Assembly: GCA_963781805.1 (NCBI GenBank)
Contig: CAWAHF010000004.1
Coordinates: 5,704,001-5,768,000, forward strand
Direction: 5' to 3'
From: JAFGPL01 sp963781805
Lineage (GTDB): Bacteria > Bacteroidota > Bacteroidia > Bacteroidales > UBA10428
DNA length: 64,000 bases
The notes beneath the pieces are model-generated. The model searched no databases, was not told the DNA's origin, and saw nothing but the letters and a program-made list of their open reading frames with translations. A program made the translations under genes and the position numbers. Positions 1 through 8,722 of this stretch are shown piece after piece. Within the stretch, counting starts at the first letter, position 1; each line of letters opens with the position of its first letter.

Positions 1-190
1 CTTCGTTAACCTCTTCTCTTGCATCATTCTCCAGCGAAAGTTTTATATCAACGCTGAAATAAATTTCTTTGCCCCAGGTATGAATTTGCGCCGCAATGGG
101 CAGGGCATCATAAATGGTTTGAGCTGTAGGTGTATCGTAAAGTTCAGCCTCCAATATGATTTCTCCTGCCTGTATTGATATTTTTTTCAT
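1..190 (-). CDS. cyclophilin-like fold protein (TM1367 type), partial
   Basis: The first 63 residues of a minus-strand gene run off the left edge of the window. The start codon is at 188-190. The start (KKISIQAGEIILEAELYDT) and the segment WGKEIYFSVDI match the small cyclophilin-like family PF04126 (TM1367 type), whose members are about 125 residues long. Its biochemical role is not established, and a prolyl isomerase activity should not be assumed. It begins 14 bases after the stop of the penicillin-binding protein gene and is probably the last gene of that operon. The C-terminal half is missing only because the window ends. Confidence 0.68.
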   Translation of the reverse strand, partial: MKKISIQAGEIILEAELYDTPTAQTIYDALPIAAQIHTWGKEIYFSVDIKLSLENDAREEVNE

Positions 191-203
191 CAGGTAAGAC
201 TGT

Positions 204-2504
204 TTAATTATTGTCATTCTCTTTTTTCTTTTCCTTTTTTCTGAAAATATTCTTTATCAAATCAAGTATGGATTCTCCTTTCTTATCCAGCAAATCTTTA
301 ATGGATTCAAACTGATGTTCTTTAAAATCAGGACAATTGGTTTCTTCCAGTATATCCTGCGGAATATCAAATGTGGAATATCTTGAATATTTGTACAGCG
401 GATCTCTATAAATTTTTTTCATGAATAGGGCCCAGATTGGCATGGCAGCATGCGAACCCTGTCCGAGCGACATGGCACGAAACCTGATAAATGTGTTATC
501 TCCTCCAACCCACGCTCCTGCAATAAGATCGGGTGTATACCCCATAAACCACCCATCGGTATTAAGTTGGGTTGTTCCGGTTTTTCCGGCAATATCATTT
601 GTAAATCCATAATTAGATCTTAGTCCTGAGGCTGTACCATAATTCACAACATTTTTCAACATATCGGTCATTATCTCTGCATTTTTAACGGATATCACCT
701 GTTCATCTGAGATATGAGATTTTTCCTCATAAATAATATTACCGTATTTATCTTCAATTCTTCTCAGATAAATAGGTTTTACTACTTTACCTTTATTGAC
801 AAATACACTGTAAGCCTGGATAAGTTCGTATAACGATACTTCTGCCGTTCCAAGCGCAAGCGAAGGAACTTCAGGCAGATCGGAGGTAATACCAAGTTTT
901 CTTGCGAGACTTTTAACTTTATCTAAACCAATATTCATAAGAATTTTCACACTAACCGTGTTTACCGAATGTGTAAGCGCTCCCTTCATGGAGTAAAATC
1001 CACCGTATGATCCGTCCGCATTTTCCGGAGTCCAATCGCTATAATCGGTATATACAATGGAATCATTTGCGAAGTAATCGCAGGGTTTTAAACCACTTTC
1101 CAGTGCAGCGGCATATACGATGGGTTTAAATACCGAGCCCGGTTGTCGTCTGGCTGTAACATGATCGTACTGAAAATAGTGATGATCAATGCCTCCAACC
1201 CATGCCCTGATAAAACCGGTTTTTGCCTCCATGGCCAGAAATCCTGCCTGAAGAAATTTGAGATAATGTTTGATGGAATCCAATGGAGATATCAACTTTT
1301 CAACTTTACCGTTCCAGGTAAATAGCTCCGTTTTTACAGGTTTTTTCATTTCCTCTAAGATGGCAGATTGATCCAATCCCTGACTTTTTAAAGTCTGATA
1401 TCGAACTGATTTATTAATGTCATTCATAATCATCTGATCGGTTTTTCCCCAAGGTTCTGTCTTTCCCCAGGATCGATCAAAAAGATTTTGAAGATAAGCC
1501 ATATGTGTTTTTACAGCTTCTTCTGCATATTGCTGTAAATCGGAATTAATGGTAGTATAGATTTTCAGACCATCGGTATAGATATTATATTTTGTACCAT
1601 CAGGTTTTGGGTGATTTTTAAACCAATCAGCCAGCTCAAGCCGTAAATGTTCCCTGAAATAGGGAGCCGGGCCTTCATTGTGGGTATATCGGGTATAATT
1701 TAATTTAATGGGTAACTTCTTAAGCGAATCAGCTTTTTCAATTTTAAGATACCCATATTTCACCATTTGCGATAGTACAACATTTCTCCGGCTTAGTGCA
1801 TTTTTGGGTTGGGATTTGGGATTATATGCATTCGTGGCTTTAAGCAAACCTACCAGCAAGGCAGCTTCTTCAGGTTTTAACTTTTCAGGTTGTTTTTTAA
1901 AAAATTGCAGGGTTGCCGACTCAATGCCGTATGTATTTTCTCCAAATGAAACTGTATTTAGATAAAGTTCAAGAATATCTTGTTTGTTATATGCCTTTTC
2001 CAGTCTTGTGGCCAGAATCATTTCCCTGAATTTGTTGATTGGCATGCTAAATAGCAGATAATGTTTCCGGGGAAACAAATTTTTGGCGAGTTGCTGGGTA
2101 AGTGTGCTACCACCCCCCGAACTTTCTTTTTGCAACAGAATGGTTTTAAATAACACTCTAAGCAGGCTCTTCTGGTCAATGCCGTTATGTTTAAAGAATC
2201 TTACATCTTCGGTCGCAATCAGGGCATCAACAAGAAAACCCGGAATATCTTTATAGGCAATGTTTGTTCTGTTTTCTACATAGTATTTTCCCAACAGTAC
2301 ATTGTCTGATGAATAAATTTCTGAGGCAAGATAATTCTGAATAGTTGATAGTTCTTTTACCGAAGCTAACCTGCCAAAGATTCCAATATAAACCATAAAA
2401 AACAACATGACAAAAAACACCCCAATGGTCAGAATCAGCAGGGCTGATAATTTCAGAAGAGATTTTTTATCGATTTTGATAATGGATTTTTTGCGTTTTG
2501 CCAT
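204..2504 (-). CDS. Class A penicillin-binding protein (PBP1-type transglycosylase/transpeptidase)
   Basis: This bifunctional enzyme polymerises lipid II glycan strands and cross-links peptides in the periplasm. It has an N-terminal membrane anchor at about residues 15-42. The GT51 glycosyltransferase domain has the catalytic Glu at E99 in ATEDVRFF, then GGSTLTQQLAKNLF and the RKF-like/ILELYLN motifs. The transpeptidase domain has the nucleophile S457 in SVFK, then SVN and KTGTT. The length of 766 residues is normal for family 1A. It lies 30 bases after the SH3 lipoprotein gene and 14 bases before the cyclophilin-like gene, so the three are probably one transcript. The lysine-rich C-terminal tail carries no extra domain. 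Confidence 0.93.
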   Translation of the reverse strand: MAKRKKSIIKIDKKSLLKLSALLILTIGVFFVMLFFMVYIGIFGRLASVKELSTIQNYLASEIYSSDNVLLGKYYVENRTNIAYKDIPGFLVDALIATEDVRFFKHNGIDQKSLLRVLFKTILLQKESSGGGSTLTQQLAKNLFPRKHYLLFSMPINKFREMILATRLEKAYNKQDILELYLNTVSFGENTYGIESATLQFFKKQPEKLKPEEAALLVGLLKATNAYNPKSQPKNALSRRNVVLSQMVKYGYLKIEKADSLKKLPIKLNYTRYTHNEGPAPYFREHLRLELADWFKNHPKPDGTKYNIYTDGLKIYTTINSDLQQYAEEAVKTHMAYLQNLFDRSWGKTEPWGKTDQMIMNDINKSVRYQTLKSQGLDQSAILEEMKKPVKTELFTWNGKVEKLISPLDSIKHYLKFLQAGFLAMEAKTGFIRAWVGGIDHHYFQYDHVTARRQPGSVFKPIVYAAALESGLKPCDYFANDSIVYTDYSDWTPENADGSYGGFYSMKGALTHSVNTVSVKILMNIGLDKVKSLARKLGITSDLPEVPSLALGTAEVSLYELIQAYSVFVNKGKVVKPIYLRRIEDKYGNIIYEEKSHISDEQVISVKNAEIMTDMLKNVVNYGTASGLRSNYGFTNDIAGKTGTTQLNTDGWFMGYTPDLIAGAWVGGDNTFIRFRAMSLGQGSHAAMPIWALFMKKIYRDPLYKYSRYSTFDIPQDILEETNCPDFKEHQFESIKDLLDKKGESILDLIKNIFRKKEKKKENDNN

Positions 2505-2534
2505 TCTAATTTGGATTATCGCATGAAGCAGAAA

Positions 2535-3314
2535 TCATTCCTGAAATGAATTGATGCTTTGGCGCATCATTTCTTCCACCTGATCTTTTTCCTTTTCCTG
2601 TTTTTCAATTTCTTTTAACATAGGCACAAAAATTGAGTTCTGGTAAGGATTATAATTTAAAGCAGAATCTATTTTATCCGATAACGATTTGTTGCTTTTT
2701 TCTGCAAGAATTCGGTTTGCCGCCAGAGCAAAGGCTATTTCTTCCTTGTTGTAGTTGATATTATCTTCCTGAATCCAACCGGTTACGGCTTTTTTATCCG
2801 ATATAAAATTTATCCATCTGTCTTTTTCCTCCATAACGGCAATAATATCCATTGCAGCCAGCTTTTTGTCCGTAATGGTCAACATATCAGGTCGCAGATA
2901 GATTGTAGCTTCTTCGGCAACAACTGCTGGTTTTGAACTTGTGATAAGACTAAAAGCCGGAACCCAGACCAGGGAGCCATCAGATAACTTAACTTTTAAA
3001 TATTCCTGATTTTTATATGTGGAATCGAACGCATTAATCCCCAGATAGGTGACTGCCTCACCCAGGTTTAGGGGCGTCACAACTCCTGAATTTCTCCGGG
3101 GTTCCTTACGTGCGGATATTTTATCCCAGATACATACGGAAGGAATTGCCTGATAGATTTCTTTCTTCGAGTCAGATCTTTCTGCATTACCTGCCCGCTT
3201 ACAGGAGAATATTCCAAGAGATATTGCAGCTAAAACAATCAGGACTGCATACCTGAATATATAAAATTTTTTTGCTTTGTTATGGATCACTATATTTTCA
3301 ATTTGATACCTCAT
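2535..3314 (-). CDS. SH3-domain membrane-anchored protein or lipoprotein
   Basis: This 259-residue protein has a basic N-terminus, a hydrophobic segment at about residues 20-37 and a cysteine (IFSC) that could be a lipobox, so it is probably fixed to a membrane facing the periplasm. Residues about 55-125 look like a bacterial SH3 domain (WDKISARKEP, then LNLGEAVTYLG, then VKLSDGSLVWVP). A second, weaker SH3-like stretch follows (ATIYLRPDMLT to GWIQEDNI). The C-terminus is charged and probably helical. The gene lies directly upstream of the PBP gene, which suggests a cell-wall role, but no enzymatic function can be read from it. The long hydrophilic leader before the signal makes the exact start uncertain. 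Confidence 0.62.
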   Translation of the reverse strand: MRYQIENIVIHNKAKKFYIFRYAVLIVLAAISLGIFSCKRAGNAERSDSKKEIYQAIPSVCIWDKISARKEPRRNSGVVTPLNLGEAVTYLGINAFDSTYKNQEYLKVKLSDGSLVWVPAFSLITSSKPAVVAEEATIYLRPDMLTITDKKLAAMDIIAVMEEKDRWINFISDKKAVTGWIQEDNINYNKEEIAFALAANRILAEKSNKSLSDKIDSALNYNPYQNSIFVPMLKEIEKQEKEKDQVEEMMRQSINSFQE

Positions 3315-3502
3315 GGTTTATGAATGAATTTTATCCAATTCAAGCCGGAAATTTAAGACATTACTAACTTATAAAAAATTGATACCTATTGTTTATGAAC
3401 ACAAAATCACTCAATTTAAAATAAAAAAAACACAGAACAACCATCAAAATTGGTTAGCTAAATATATGATATTTTTGTATTTTTATCATTAATTCTGAAT
3501 AA

Positions 3503-3679
3503 ATGGATTCTAAAGAATTGGTATTCAAAACGATGGTTACAGCTGCGAAGCCATTAAGAAACAGCGAAATAGCCGAATTAACTGGTTTAAGTAAATCTAT
3601 TGTAGAAAAAGTTATGAAGGAACTTAAATCTGAGGATAAGATTTTTTCACCTCAGCGTTGCTTCTGGCAATCAAAATGA
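3503..3679 (+). CDS. Small winged-helix/HTH transcriptional regulator
   Basis: A 58-residue ORF (MDSKELVFKTMVTAAKPL to SPQRCFWQSK). It has the pattern of a widespread single-domain HTH family: a helix, the G-E/A-AELTGLSK recognition motif, then a wing ending in SPxRCF. The start ATG at 3503 is the first in frame, and the coding sequence is open to TGA at 3677-3679. The TGA overlaps the ATG of the next gene by four bases (ATGA), so translation is probably coupled. It is likely an autoregulator or a nucleic-acid-binding accessory of the following TPR-like/J-domain genes. The target is unknown. Confidence 0.6.
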   Translation: MDSKELVFKTMVTAAKPLRNSEIAELTGLSKSIVEKVMKELKSEDKIFSPQRCFWQSK

Positions 3680-3981
3680 AGTTTATGTTAAGGTATACAC
3701 TTGATGAATTTAGAGAAACTTTAGGGGAGCCTGAACCTCCCGAATATATGAACAACCTTCTTCAGGCGCTTTGGTTTGATGCAAAGGGTGACTGGGAAAC
3801 TGCACACGAACTTATTCAATCTGTTTACACTAACGAAGGAGCCTGGGTACATGCATACCTGCACCGTAAAGAGGGCGATTTGGAAAATGCTACCCATTGG
3901 TATCAAAAGGCAGGAAAAACAATGCCTAAGAATTCCCTGGAAGAAGAATGGAAGAAAATTCTTTCTGAATTCCTGGAATGA
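3676..3981 (+). CDS. TPR-like conserved protein (NNLLQALWFDAKGDW family)
   Basis: This 101-residue protein belongs to a small conserved bacterial family recognised by LLQALWFDAKGDWETAHE and WVHAYLHRKEGD. These stretches look like a minimal pair of TPR helices. I prefer the ATG at 3676, which overlaps the upstream stop, to the TTG at 3658 because it fits the translational coupling. The function is not established in the family. A tetratricopeptide fold suggests protein binding, possibly to the J-domain protein encoded 15 bases downstream. It has no signal peptide, so it is probably cytosolic. Confidence 0.62.
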   Translation: MKFMLRYTLDEFRETLGEPEPPEYMNNLLQALWFDAKGDWETAHELIQSVYTNEGAWVHAYLHRKEGDLENATHWYQKAGKTMPKNSLEEEWKKILSEFLE

Positions 3982-3996
3982 TTATTTTATCAGATC

Positions 3997-4560
3997 ATGT
4001 ACGAAACATACTGTAATATACTGGGAGTGAAACCTGGCGCCAGCCCGGAAGAAATCAAACATGCCTTTCATGAAAAAGCAATGCTTAGCCATCCCGATTT
4101 AAATCCTTCTCTTTCCAGCTACGAATTTATTAGGGTAAAGAAGGCGTTTGATTACCTGATGAACCGGGTTGTTTCATCAGAAGCCGGAAACAATAGCCGC
4201 TTCACATACAGTTTTGTCAGAAAAAAAAGATATGAAAAGCCGGATTCCTTCGATTGGGAAAGTTACCGCAATTGGCAGGAAAATATTTATCAAAAACAGC
4301 ATCCTCCCAAAAAAGACATCGATTTTAAATCCACCCTGTTTGGTAAGATAGTTTACTATTCTTTTCATTTGTTGTTTTTAATTATCGGTTTATATATTAT
4401 CATAACGCCTACATTATCTGTAATTATTGACGGAATTGATAAGGATCAGAATGTTATTACAGCTATTATTTCAGTGGCAGGAGCTTCTATTTTCGGAATT
4501 ATTATGGTGGTTATGATTGTTTTGTCGGGTTTATCTGTGAATATCTTCAAAAAAGCTTAA
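3997..4560 (+). CDS. Membrane-anchored J-domain protein
   Basis: A 187-residue protein with an N-terminal J-domain (residues about 3-60) and an intact HPD tripeptide at 32-34, needed to stimulate DnaK ATPase. A basic linker follows, then two transmembrane helices at about 110-132 and 145-175. It is therefore a DnaJ-like cochaperone that presents its J-domain to the cytosol from the inner membrane. It lacks the Gly/Phe region, zinc finger and C-terminal substrate domains of true DnaJ. It is the third gene of the HTH-TPR-J operon (15-base gap). The substrate is unknown. Confidence 0.78.
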   Translation: MYETYCNILGVKPGASPEEIKHAFHEKAMLSHPDLNPSLSSYEFIRVKKAFDYLMNRVVSSEAGNNSRFTYSFVRKKRYEKPDSFDWESYRNWQENIYQKQHPPKKDIDFKSTLFGKIVYYSFHLLFLIIGLYIIITPTLSVIIDGIDKDQNVITAIISVAGASIFGIIMVVMIVLSGLSVNIFKKA

Positions 4561-4747
4561 AATTCATCTCCCATCAATTTCTTAAATGTATATTATCCAA
4601 TTGCTAAGGAACTTACGTAAGTCACAATCTTATATTTAAGAGATTATATTTCTATTTTTCTTATACAACTCTTTATTATATTTTTAAATTTGACGAATAA
4701 TATTTTATTTGCATAAAAATCTTCAATTAACAGATTGAGAAAAATTT

Positions 4748-6136
4748 ATGAAGGCGAAATATAATCTGACATATCTATTGACCATATCTATGGTTGCTGC
4801 CCTTGGCGGCTTGCTTTTCGGCTATGACTGGGTGGTGATCGGGGGAGGCAAATTTTTCTATGAACGTTTTTTTGGAATTACCGGTATGCCTGGCCGACAG
4901 GCATGGGCTATGAGCAGCGCCCTGATTGGATGCATTCCGGGCGCAATGTTTTCAGGATTCCTGAGCGAACGATTCGGACGAAAATTTTCATTGATTATTG
5001 CTGCCTTTCTGTTTACGCTTTCGGCAATTGGCACGGGTCTGGCTAATACATACGGTTTATTTATGTTTTATAGGATCATCGGAGGGCTGGGCATTGGTGT
5101 GGCTTCATGTGTGTCTCCGGTATATATTGCTGAAATATCCCCAGGAAACGTACGTGGAAGATTTGTTTCATTAAACCAGCTTACAATTGTGGTTGGGGTG
5201 CTTTTAGCACAGATTATCAACTATCTTATCGCTGATAAGGTTTTGGAAAATGCAACCAATGAGCAGATTTTTAATTCTTGGAACGGACAAATGGGGTGGC
5301 GATGGATGTTCCTGGCCGAAACAGTTCCGGCATCGCTGTTTTTTATATTGGCTTTTTTTATTCCTGAAAGCCCCAGGTGGCTCACTAAATTGAAAAAGAG
5401 TGATAAAGCACAGGTGATTCTGAATAAAATCGGAGGGGAAACCTATGCCGGTGAGGTTGAAAAAGAAATTCAATTCAGCCTGCAAAGTTCAAATGAAAAG
5501 GTTGATGTAAAGGCTTTATTCAACAAAAAGTTAAGACCTATACTGATAATCGGTTTTGTTCTGGCCGCTTTTCAGCAATGGTGCGGGATTAATATTGTAT
5601 TTAATTATGCCGAAGAGGTTTTTACTTCGGCCGGATTTGGGATCAGTTCCTCTTTATTTAATATAATAATTACTGGTGTAGTGAATGTTATTTTTACGTT
5701 TGTGGCAATCGGTACAGTTGAAGGGTGGGGCAGAAGAAAACTGATGCTTTTTGGATCTTCTGGACTTGCCGTTACATACATTATTCTGGGATTTGGTTAT
5801 TTTTTCCACATGGAGGGAAATCTTATTTTGTCTATTATCATAATCGCAATCGCTATCTATTCTATGTCTCTGGCTCCTGTTACCTGGGTTATTTTATCAG
5901 AGATATTTCCAAACCGGGTGAGAGGAGCAGCCATGGCAGTTGCCACCAGCATCTTGTGGATTGCCAGTACACTCTTGGTTATATGTTTCCCTTTTATTAA
6001 AAAAATGGTGAATATTTCCGGGGCATTTTGGATCTATGCGGCAATATGCATTTTCGGATATTTGTTTATCAGGGCAAAACTGCCTGAAACCAAAGGAAAA
6101 TCATTAGAAGAGGTGGAGCGGGAGATTTTGAAGTAG
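4748..6136 (+). CDS. MFS sugar porter (XylE/GLUT-type, sugar:H+ symporter)
   Basis: A 462-residue inner-membrane transporter of the sugar porter family with about 12 transmembrane helices. Visible signatures are GGLLFGYDW in TM1, RFGRKFSL in loop 2-3, PESPRWL in the central loop, QQWCGIN in TM7 and PETKGKSLEEVE at the end. The family imports hexoses, pentoses or inositols with protons. The usual GYDTAVISGA segment reads GYDWVVIGGG here, so the substrate should not be guessed. It is transcribed alone, from an AT-rich 187-base leader. The structured repeat copy 1 begins at the base after its stop codon. Confidence 0.88.
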   Translation: MKAKYNLTYLLTISMVAALGGLLFGYDWVVIGGGKFFYERFFGITGMPGRQAWAMSSALIGCIPGAMFSGFLSERFGRKFSLIIAAFLFTLSAIGTGLANTYGLFMFYRIIGGLGIGVASCVSPVYIAEISPGNVRGRFVSLNQLTIVVGVLLAQIINYLIADKVLENATNEQIFNSWNGQMGWRWMFLAETVPASLFFILAFFIPESPRWLTKLKKSDKAQVILNKIGGETYAGEVEKEIQFSLQSSNEKVDVKALFNKKLRPILIIGFVLAAFQQWCGINIVFNYAEEVFTSAGFGISSSLFNIIITGVVNVIFTFVAIGTVEGWGRRKLMLFGSSGLAVTYIILGFGYFFHMEGNLILSIIIIAIAIYSMSLAPVTWVILSEIFPNRVRGAAMAVATSILWIASTLLVICFPFIKKMVNISGAFWIYAAICIFGYLFIRAKLPETKGKSLEEVEREILK

Positions 6137-6260
6137 ATCCCCTGACCCCGGTATGGATTGAATAATTATAAGTTGAAAAGAGATGGTTGTGTAAATATCA
6201 AGTCAAAGTTGGGGACTTTTTTTATCAAAGATTTGAAGTGTCTTTTGGAACACTTCAAAC
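6137..6260. repeat. Structured repeat, copy 1
   Basis: First of four related elements around the DUF4160-DUF2442 modules. The shared core reads CCGGTATGGATTGAATAAT and continues to about 6200. A left arm (CCCCTGAC, 6139-6146) can pair with a right arm (GTTGGGG, 6208-6214) using two wobble pairs. A distal hairpin follows: TTTGAAGTGT at 6232-6241 pairs perfectly with ACACTTCAAA at 6250-6259. The outer left hairpin seen in copy 3 is missing, because the element starts immediately after the MFS stop codon. Confidence 0.7.
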
Positions 6261-6285
6261 AGCAGCAGAGCAAGTTTAAAATTAT

Positions 6286-6293
6286 TATCTTTG
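6286..6293 (+). promoter_or_regulatory. Bacteroidota -7 promoter box
   Basis: TATCTTTG matches the Bacteroidota TAnnTTTG -7 element and lies 16 bases before the DUF4160 start codon. The same box sits in the same place in the second module (13067-13074). No clear -33 TTTG is present. Confidence 0.45.
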
Positions 6294-6309
6294 TTTAAAA
6301 AGATATAAA

Positions 6310-6611
6310 ATGCCTAAACTCTACGAATATTTTGGATTGGTTTTTTATTCTACTCACATGAGCATGAACCAATTCATATTCATGGAAAGTTTCAAGGCAG
6401 AGAAAATAAAGCTGAAATAATTTATGAAAATGGTAAATTTAAGGAGATTGTTATTAAAGATGTCCTTGGAAAAGAATCCTTAGATGTACAAAACTTGAAA
6501 AAATTCAAAAAGATTGTTGAGTTGTATAGGGATGATATTGTCAGAAAATGGATTGATTTTTTTGTGTACAATATAGAGATCAAACCAGAGCAAATAACCG
6601 GAAAAATTTAA
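6310..6611 (+). pseudogene. DUF4160 family protein, frameshifted (module copy 1)
   Basis: This is the counterpart of the intact gene at 13092-13394. It has the same start (MPKLYEYFGLV) and, after a frame change, the same body (HEHEPIHIHGKF) and end. The T-tract after codon 11 is one base shorter here (GTTTTTTATTC against GTATTTTTATTC), so the reading frame is lost after about 14 codons. The remaining sequence is almost unchanged, so the inactivation is recent or the tract is slippery. The partner DUF2442 gene begins 4 bases downstream and is intact. Confidence 0.8.
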
Positions 6612-6615
6612 AACC

Positions 6616-6858
6616 ATGGTAATTTCGATAAATAAGGCAGAGTATTTGGGTAACCATAAGATTAGTTTCACATTTTCTGACGGAGTTGAAAGAACTATTG
6701 ATTTTCTTCCTTTTTTGCAAGCAGCTAGAAATCCCATGACAAAAAAATATTTGGACGAATCACTATTTAAGGGTTATTCTCTTGAATATGGAGATATAAC
6801 CTGGAATGATTATGAAATGTGTTTCCCTATATGGGATTTACATGAAGGCCAATTATAA
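6616..6858 (+). CDS. DUF2442 family protein (module copy 1)
   Basis: An 80-residue cytosolic protein of the DUF2442 family, recognised by KISFTFSDGVERTIDFLPFL and the C-terminal PIWDLHEG. It differs from the second copy (13399-13641) at seven residues. DUF2442 genes are regularly found next to DUF4160 genes, and the pair is often suspected to be a toxin-antitoxin-like module. No biochemical role is established and none is claimed here. In this copy the upstream partner is frameshifted, so the protein is an orphan that still has an open frame. Confidence 0.72.
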   Translation: MVISINKAEYLGNHKISFTFSDGVERTIDFLPFLQAARNPMTKKYLDESLFKGYSLEYGDITWNDYEMCFPIWDLHEGQL

Positions 6859-6887
6859 AACGACCTTTAGTAATTAGGAGTTTATCC

Positions 6888-7075
6888 TCTGATTAGAATC
6901 TTCCGCCTGAAGACTTCAAATAAAAAAAGAAACACAGGGTCTCTGACCTGGTTTTAGATTGAATAATTTAAAGATGAAAAGAGATGGCAGTATAAATATT
7001 AGGTCGAAGTCAGAAACTTCCTTTTCACCGATGATTTGAAGGGTCCTTTGGAGCGCACTAATCAGCGCGGGAAAT
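6888..7075. repeat. Structured repeat, copy 2
   Basis: Same family as copy 1, here downstream of the first DUF2442 gene. The left arm GTCTCTGAC (6939-6947) and right arm GTCAGAAAC (7009-7017) pair at eight of nine positions around the conserved core. The distal hairpin region (7032-7065) is diverged. Confidence 0.66.
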
Positions 7076-7146
7076 TTAAAGTAGTATAAAGAAACATTCT
7101 GTTTTTATGATTGTTTCCTATTTACTCAACCAATAAATCAAATATC

Positions 7147-7617
7147 ATGAAGAAAATAATTCCGGGCCTTATCATCCTTATATTAATGATTTATGGATTC
7201 AGATTATCCAATCTGCCACAAGAAACAGATTGTGAAAAAATCCTTCAAACACAAGACAATAACAAAAAGATGGTAGCTAAATTTTACCAGAAATTGTTTG
7301 GGGATAAGGATATTGATGCCATCGATGAATATATCGGCGATGTTTATATTCAACATAATCCGATGGCCGCAGATGGCAAACAGGCATTAAAAGATATATT
7401 GGCGAAATGGTTTGTAAATGCGCCTAAAGAAAAAATTGATATTCAACATATAGGCGCCGACGGGGATTTTGTTTACCTGCATACAAGGAGTAAAATGGGA
7501 GAAAAGACAATGTCAATCGTTGATATTTTTAGAATTCAAAACAATAAGATTGTTGAGCACTGGGATGTAATACAGCCGGTGCCGGAGAAATCAGCCAACG
7601 ATCATCCGATGTTTTAG
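7147..7617 (+). CDS. Secreted SnoaL-like (NTF2-fold) protein
   Basis: A 156-residue protein with an N-terminal hydrophobic signal (MKKIIPGLIILILMIYGF) and then a SnoaL-like polyketide-cyclase/NTF2 fold, seen in VAKFYQKLFGDKDIDAIDEYI, YIQHNPMAADG and IVDIFRIQNNKIVEHWDVIQ. SnoaL-like proteins bind small ligands in a cone-shaped pocket, and many have no known enzyme activity. I chose the ATG at 7147, which starts a proper signal peptide, over the upstream TTG at 7111. It converges on the flavin reductase gene with only 14 bases between stops. Confidence 0.75.
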   Translation: MKKIIPGLIILILMIYGFRLSNLPQETDCEKILQTQDNNKKMVAKFYQKLFGDKDIDAIDEYIGDVYIQHNPMAADGKQALKDILAKWFVNAPKEKIDIQHIGADGDFVYLHTRSKMGEKTMSIVDIFRIQNNKIVEHWDVIQPVPEKSANDHPMF

Positions 7618-7631
7618 TCAATGGTGGAGAA

Positions 7632-8294
7632 TTATTCTTCAACAACTACCTTTTGTACCGTTGAACCAAGTTCAAGAAGACTGGATGATATATCCTGCAC
7701 AAATGCATCGGGTCCGCAAACATAAAAATGCTGATCAAAGTTTGTGATATTGCCTTTCAGGAAATTCTTGTCTATTCGCTGATTTATATACCCCGGTTTA
7801 TTTTCGCGGGTTAAAACCTTAATAAAATTATCTCCCAGCATACGGGTTAGTTCGTCTTCCAGAATCACATCCTGTGAAGTCTTGTTTGAAAAATACAGCT
7901 TGTTGTCCCGAAGTTGTTGTTTTTGGTGAAGGTCACGGAAAATAGACACAAAGGGGGTAATTCCCGCGCCACCTGCAATAAAAACTCCTTTGCCTTTATA
8001 TTGTATCGCTCCGAACACATCATGAAGAATCAGCTCATTCCCTTTGTTCATATACCCTAACTGATCGGTGACTCCTTTGCGTTCGGGATAAATCTTAATC
8101 ATAAACTCGAGATGTTTCCACTTATTTAAACCTGTAAATGTGAAAGGCTCCAGCTGATCTTTCCAATCGGGATGGTTTACAGACACATCTGTTGCCTGGC
8201 CGGAGACAAATGTATAGCCTGCAGGTTTCTCCACAACAAATCGCTTAACATCGTGCGTAACGAGGTTCGTTTCAAGAATCTTTACAATATCCAT
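7632..8294 (-). CDS. Flavodoxin/ferredoxin-NAD(P)H reductase family oxidoreductase
   Basis: A 220-residue cytosolic protein with a two-domain FNR fold. The N-terminal FAD-binding barrel runs to about residue 95 and contains EPFTFTGL in the position of the usual RxYS/T flavin motif. The C-terminal NAD(P) domain has GVFIAGGAGITPF (pyrophosphate binding) and YVCGPDAFVQD. There is no 2Fe-2S domain, so it must pass electrons to a separate acceptor. The RxYT arginine is replaced, which may change flavin affinity. It is a single-gene unit, convergent with the SnoaL-like gene. Confidence 0.8.
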   Translation of the reverse strand: MDIVKILETNLVTHDVKRFVVEKPAGYTFVSGQATDVSVNHPDWKDQLEPFTFTGLNKWKHLEFMIKIYPERKGVTDQLGYMNKGNELILHDVFGAIQYKGKGVFIAGGAGITPFVSIFRDLHQKQQLRDNKLYFSNKTSQDVILEDELTRMLGDNFIKVLTRENKPGYINQRIDKNFLKGNITNFDQHFYVCGPDAFVQDISSSLLELGSTVQKVVVEE

Positions 8295-8722
8295 AAAATA
8301 TGATTTTCATTGAATAACATGATGAATGGATTCTTTGTTCATTGAAATGAAAGATACGGGAATTTTAAATTTGTTTGCCCAGTTTAAGGTTATCTTCCGT
8401 GTTAGTTAGCAAATTAGCTTCATTTTAGAAATGATCTGCATATTTAAATTTACCGGACAGTTGCCTATTATCGGTTTATTTAGTAATTTTAACTTCATAT
8501 TCCGAGCAGATAACAATGAGGTACTATTGGAAAATTTGCTGTCTTATTATTGAGTACAGCATGATAATAAACCTAATTGCTGCGCTAATTCCGGACTGTA
8601 ATTAGTTGACAATAACTACTTTATGTCGGCAAATTCTAACTTTTAGTATCAATGAATTTTCAGAATAAAATAAAAATTATTTTTATAATACATTTGATTT
8701 TGTTAACCTAAAATTAATAATT
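8295..8722. other. Gene-free stretch
   Basis: This is 428 bases between divergently transcribed genes. I see no ORF or repeat. TACATTTG at 8689-8696 fits a -7 promoter box for the T9SS protein gene that follows, but there is no clear -33 partner. Confidence 0.4.

Noticed and set aside
3658..3675. TTG start for the TPR-like gene
   Set aside because: The ATG at 3676 forms an ATGA overlap with the upstream stop and suits the family length better.
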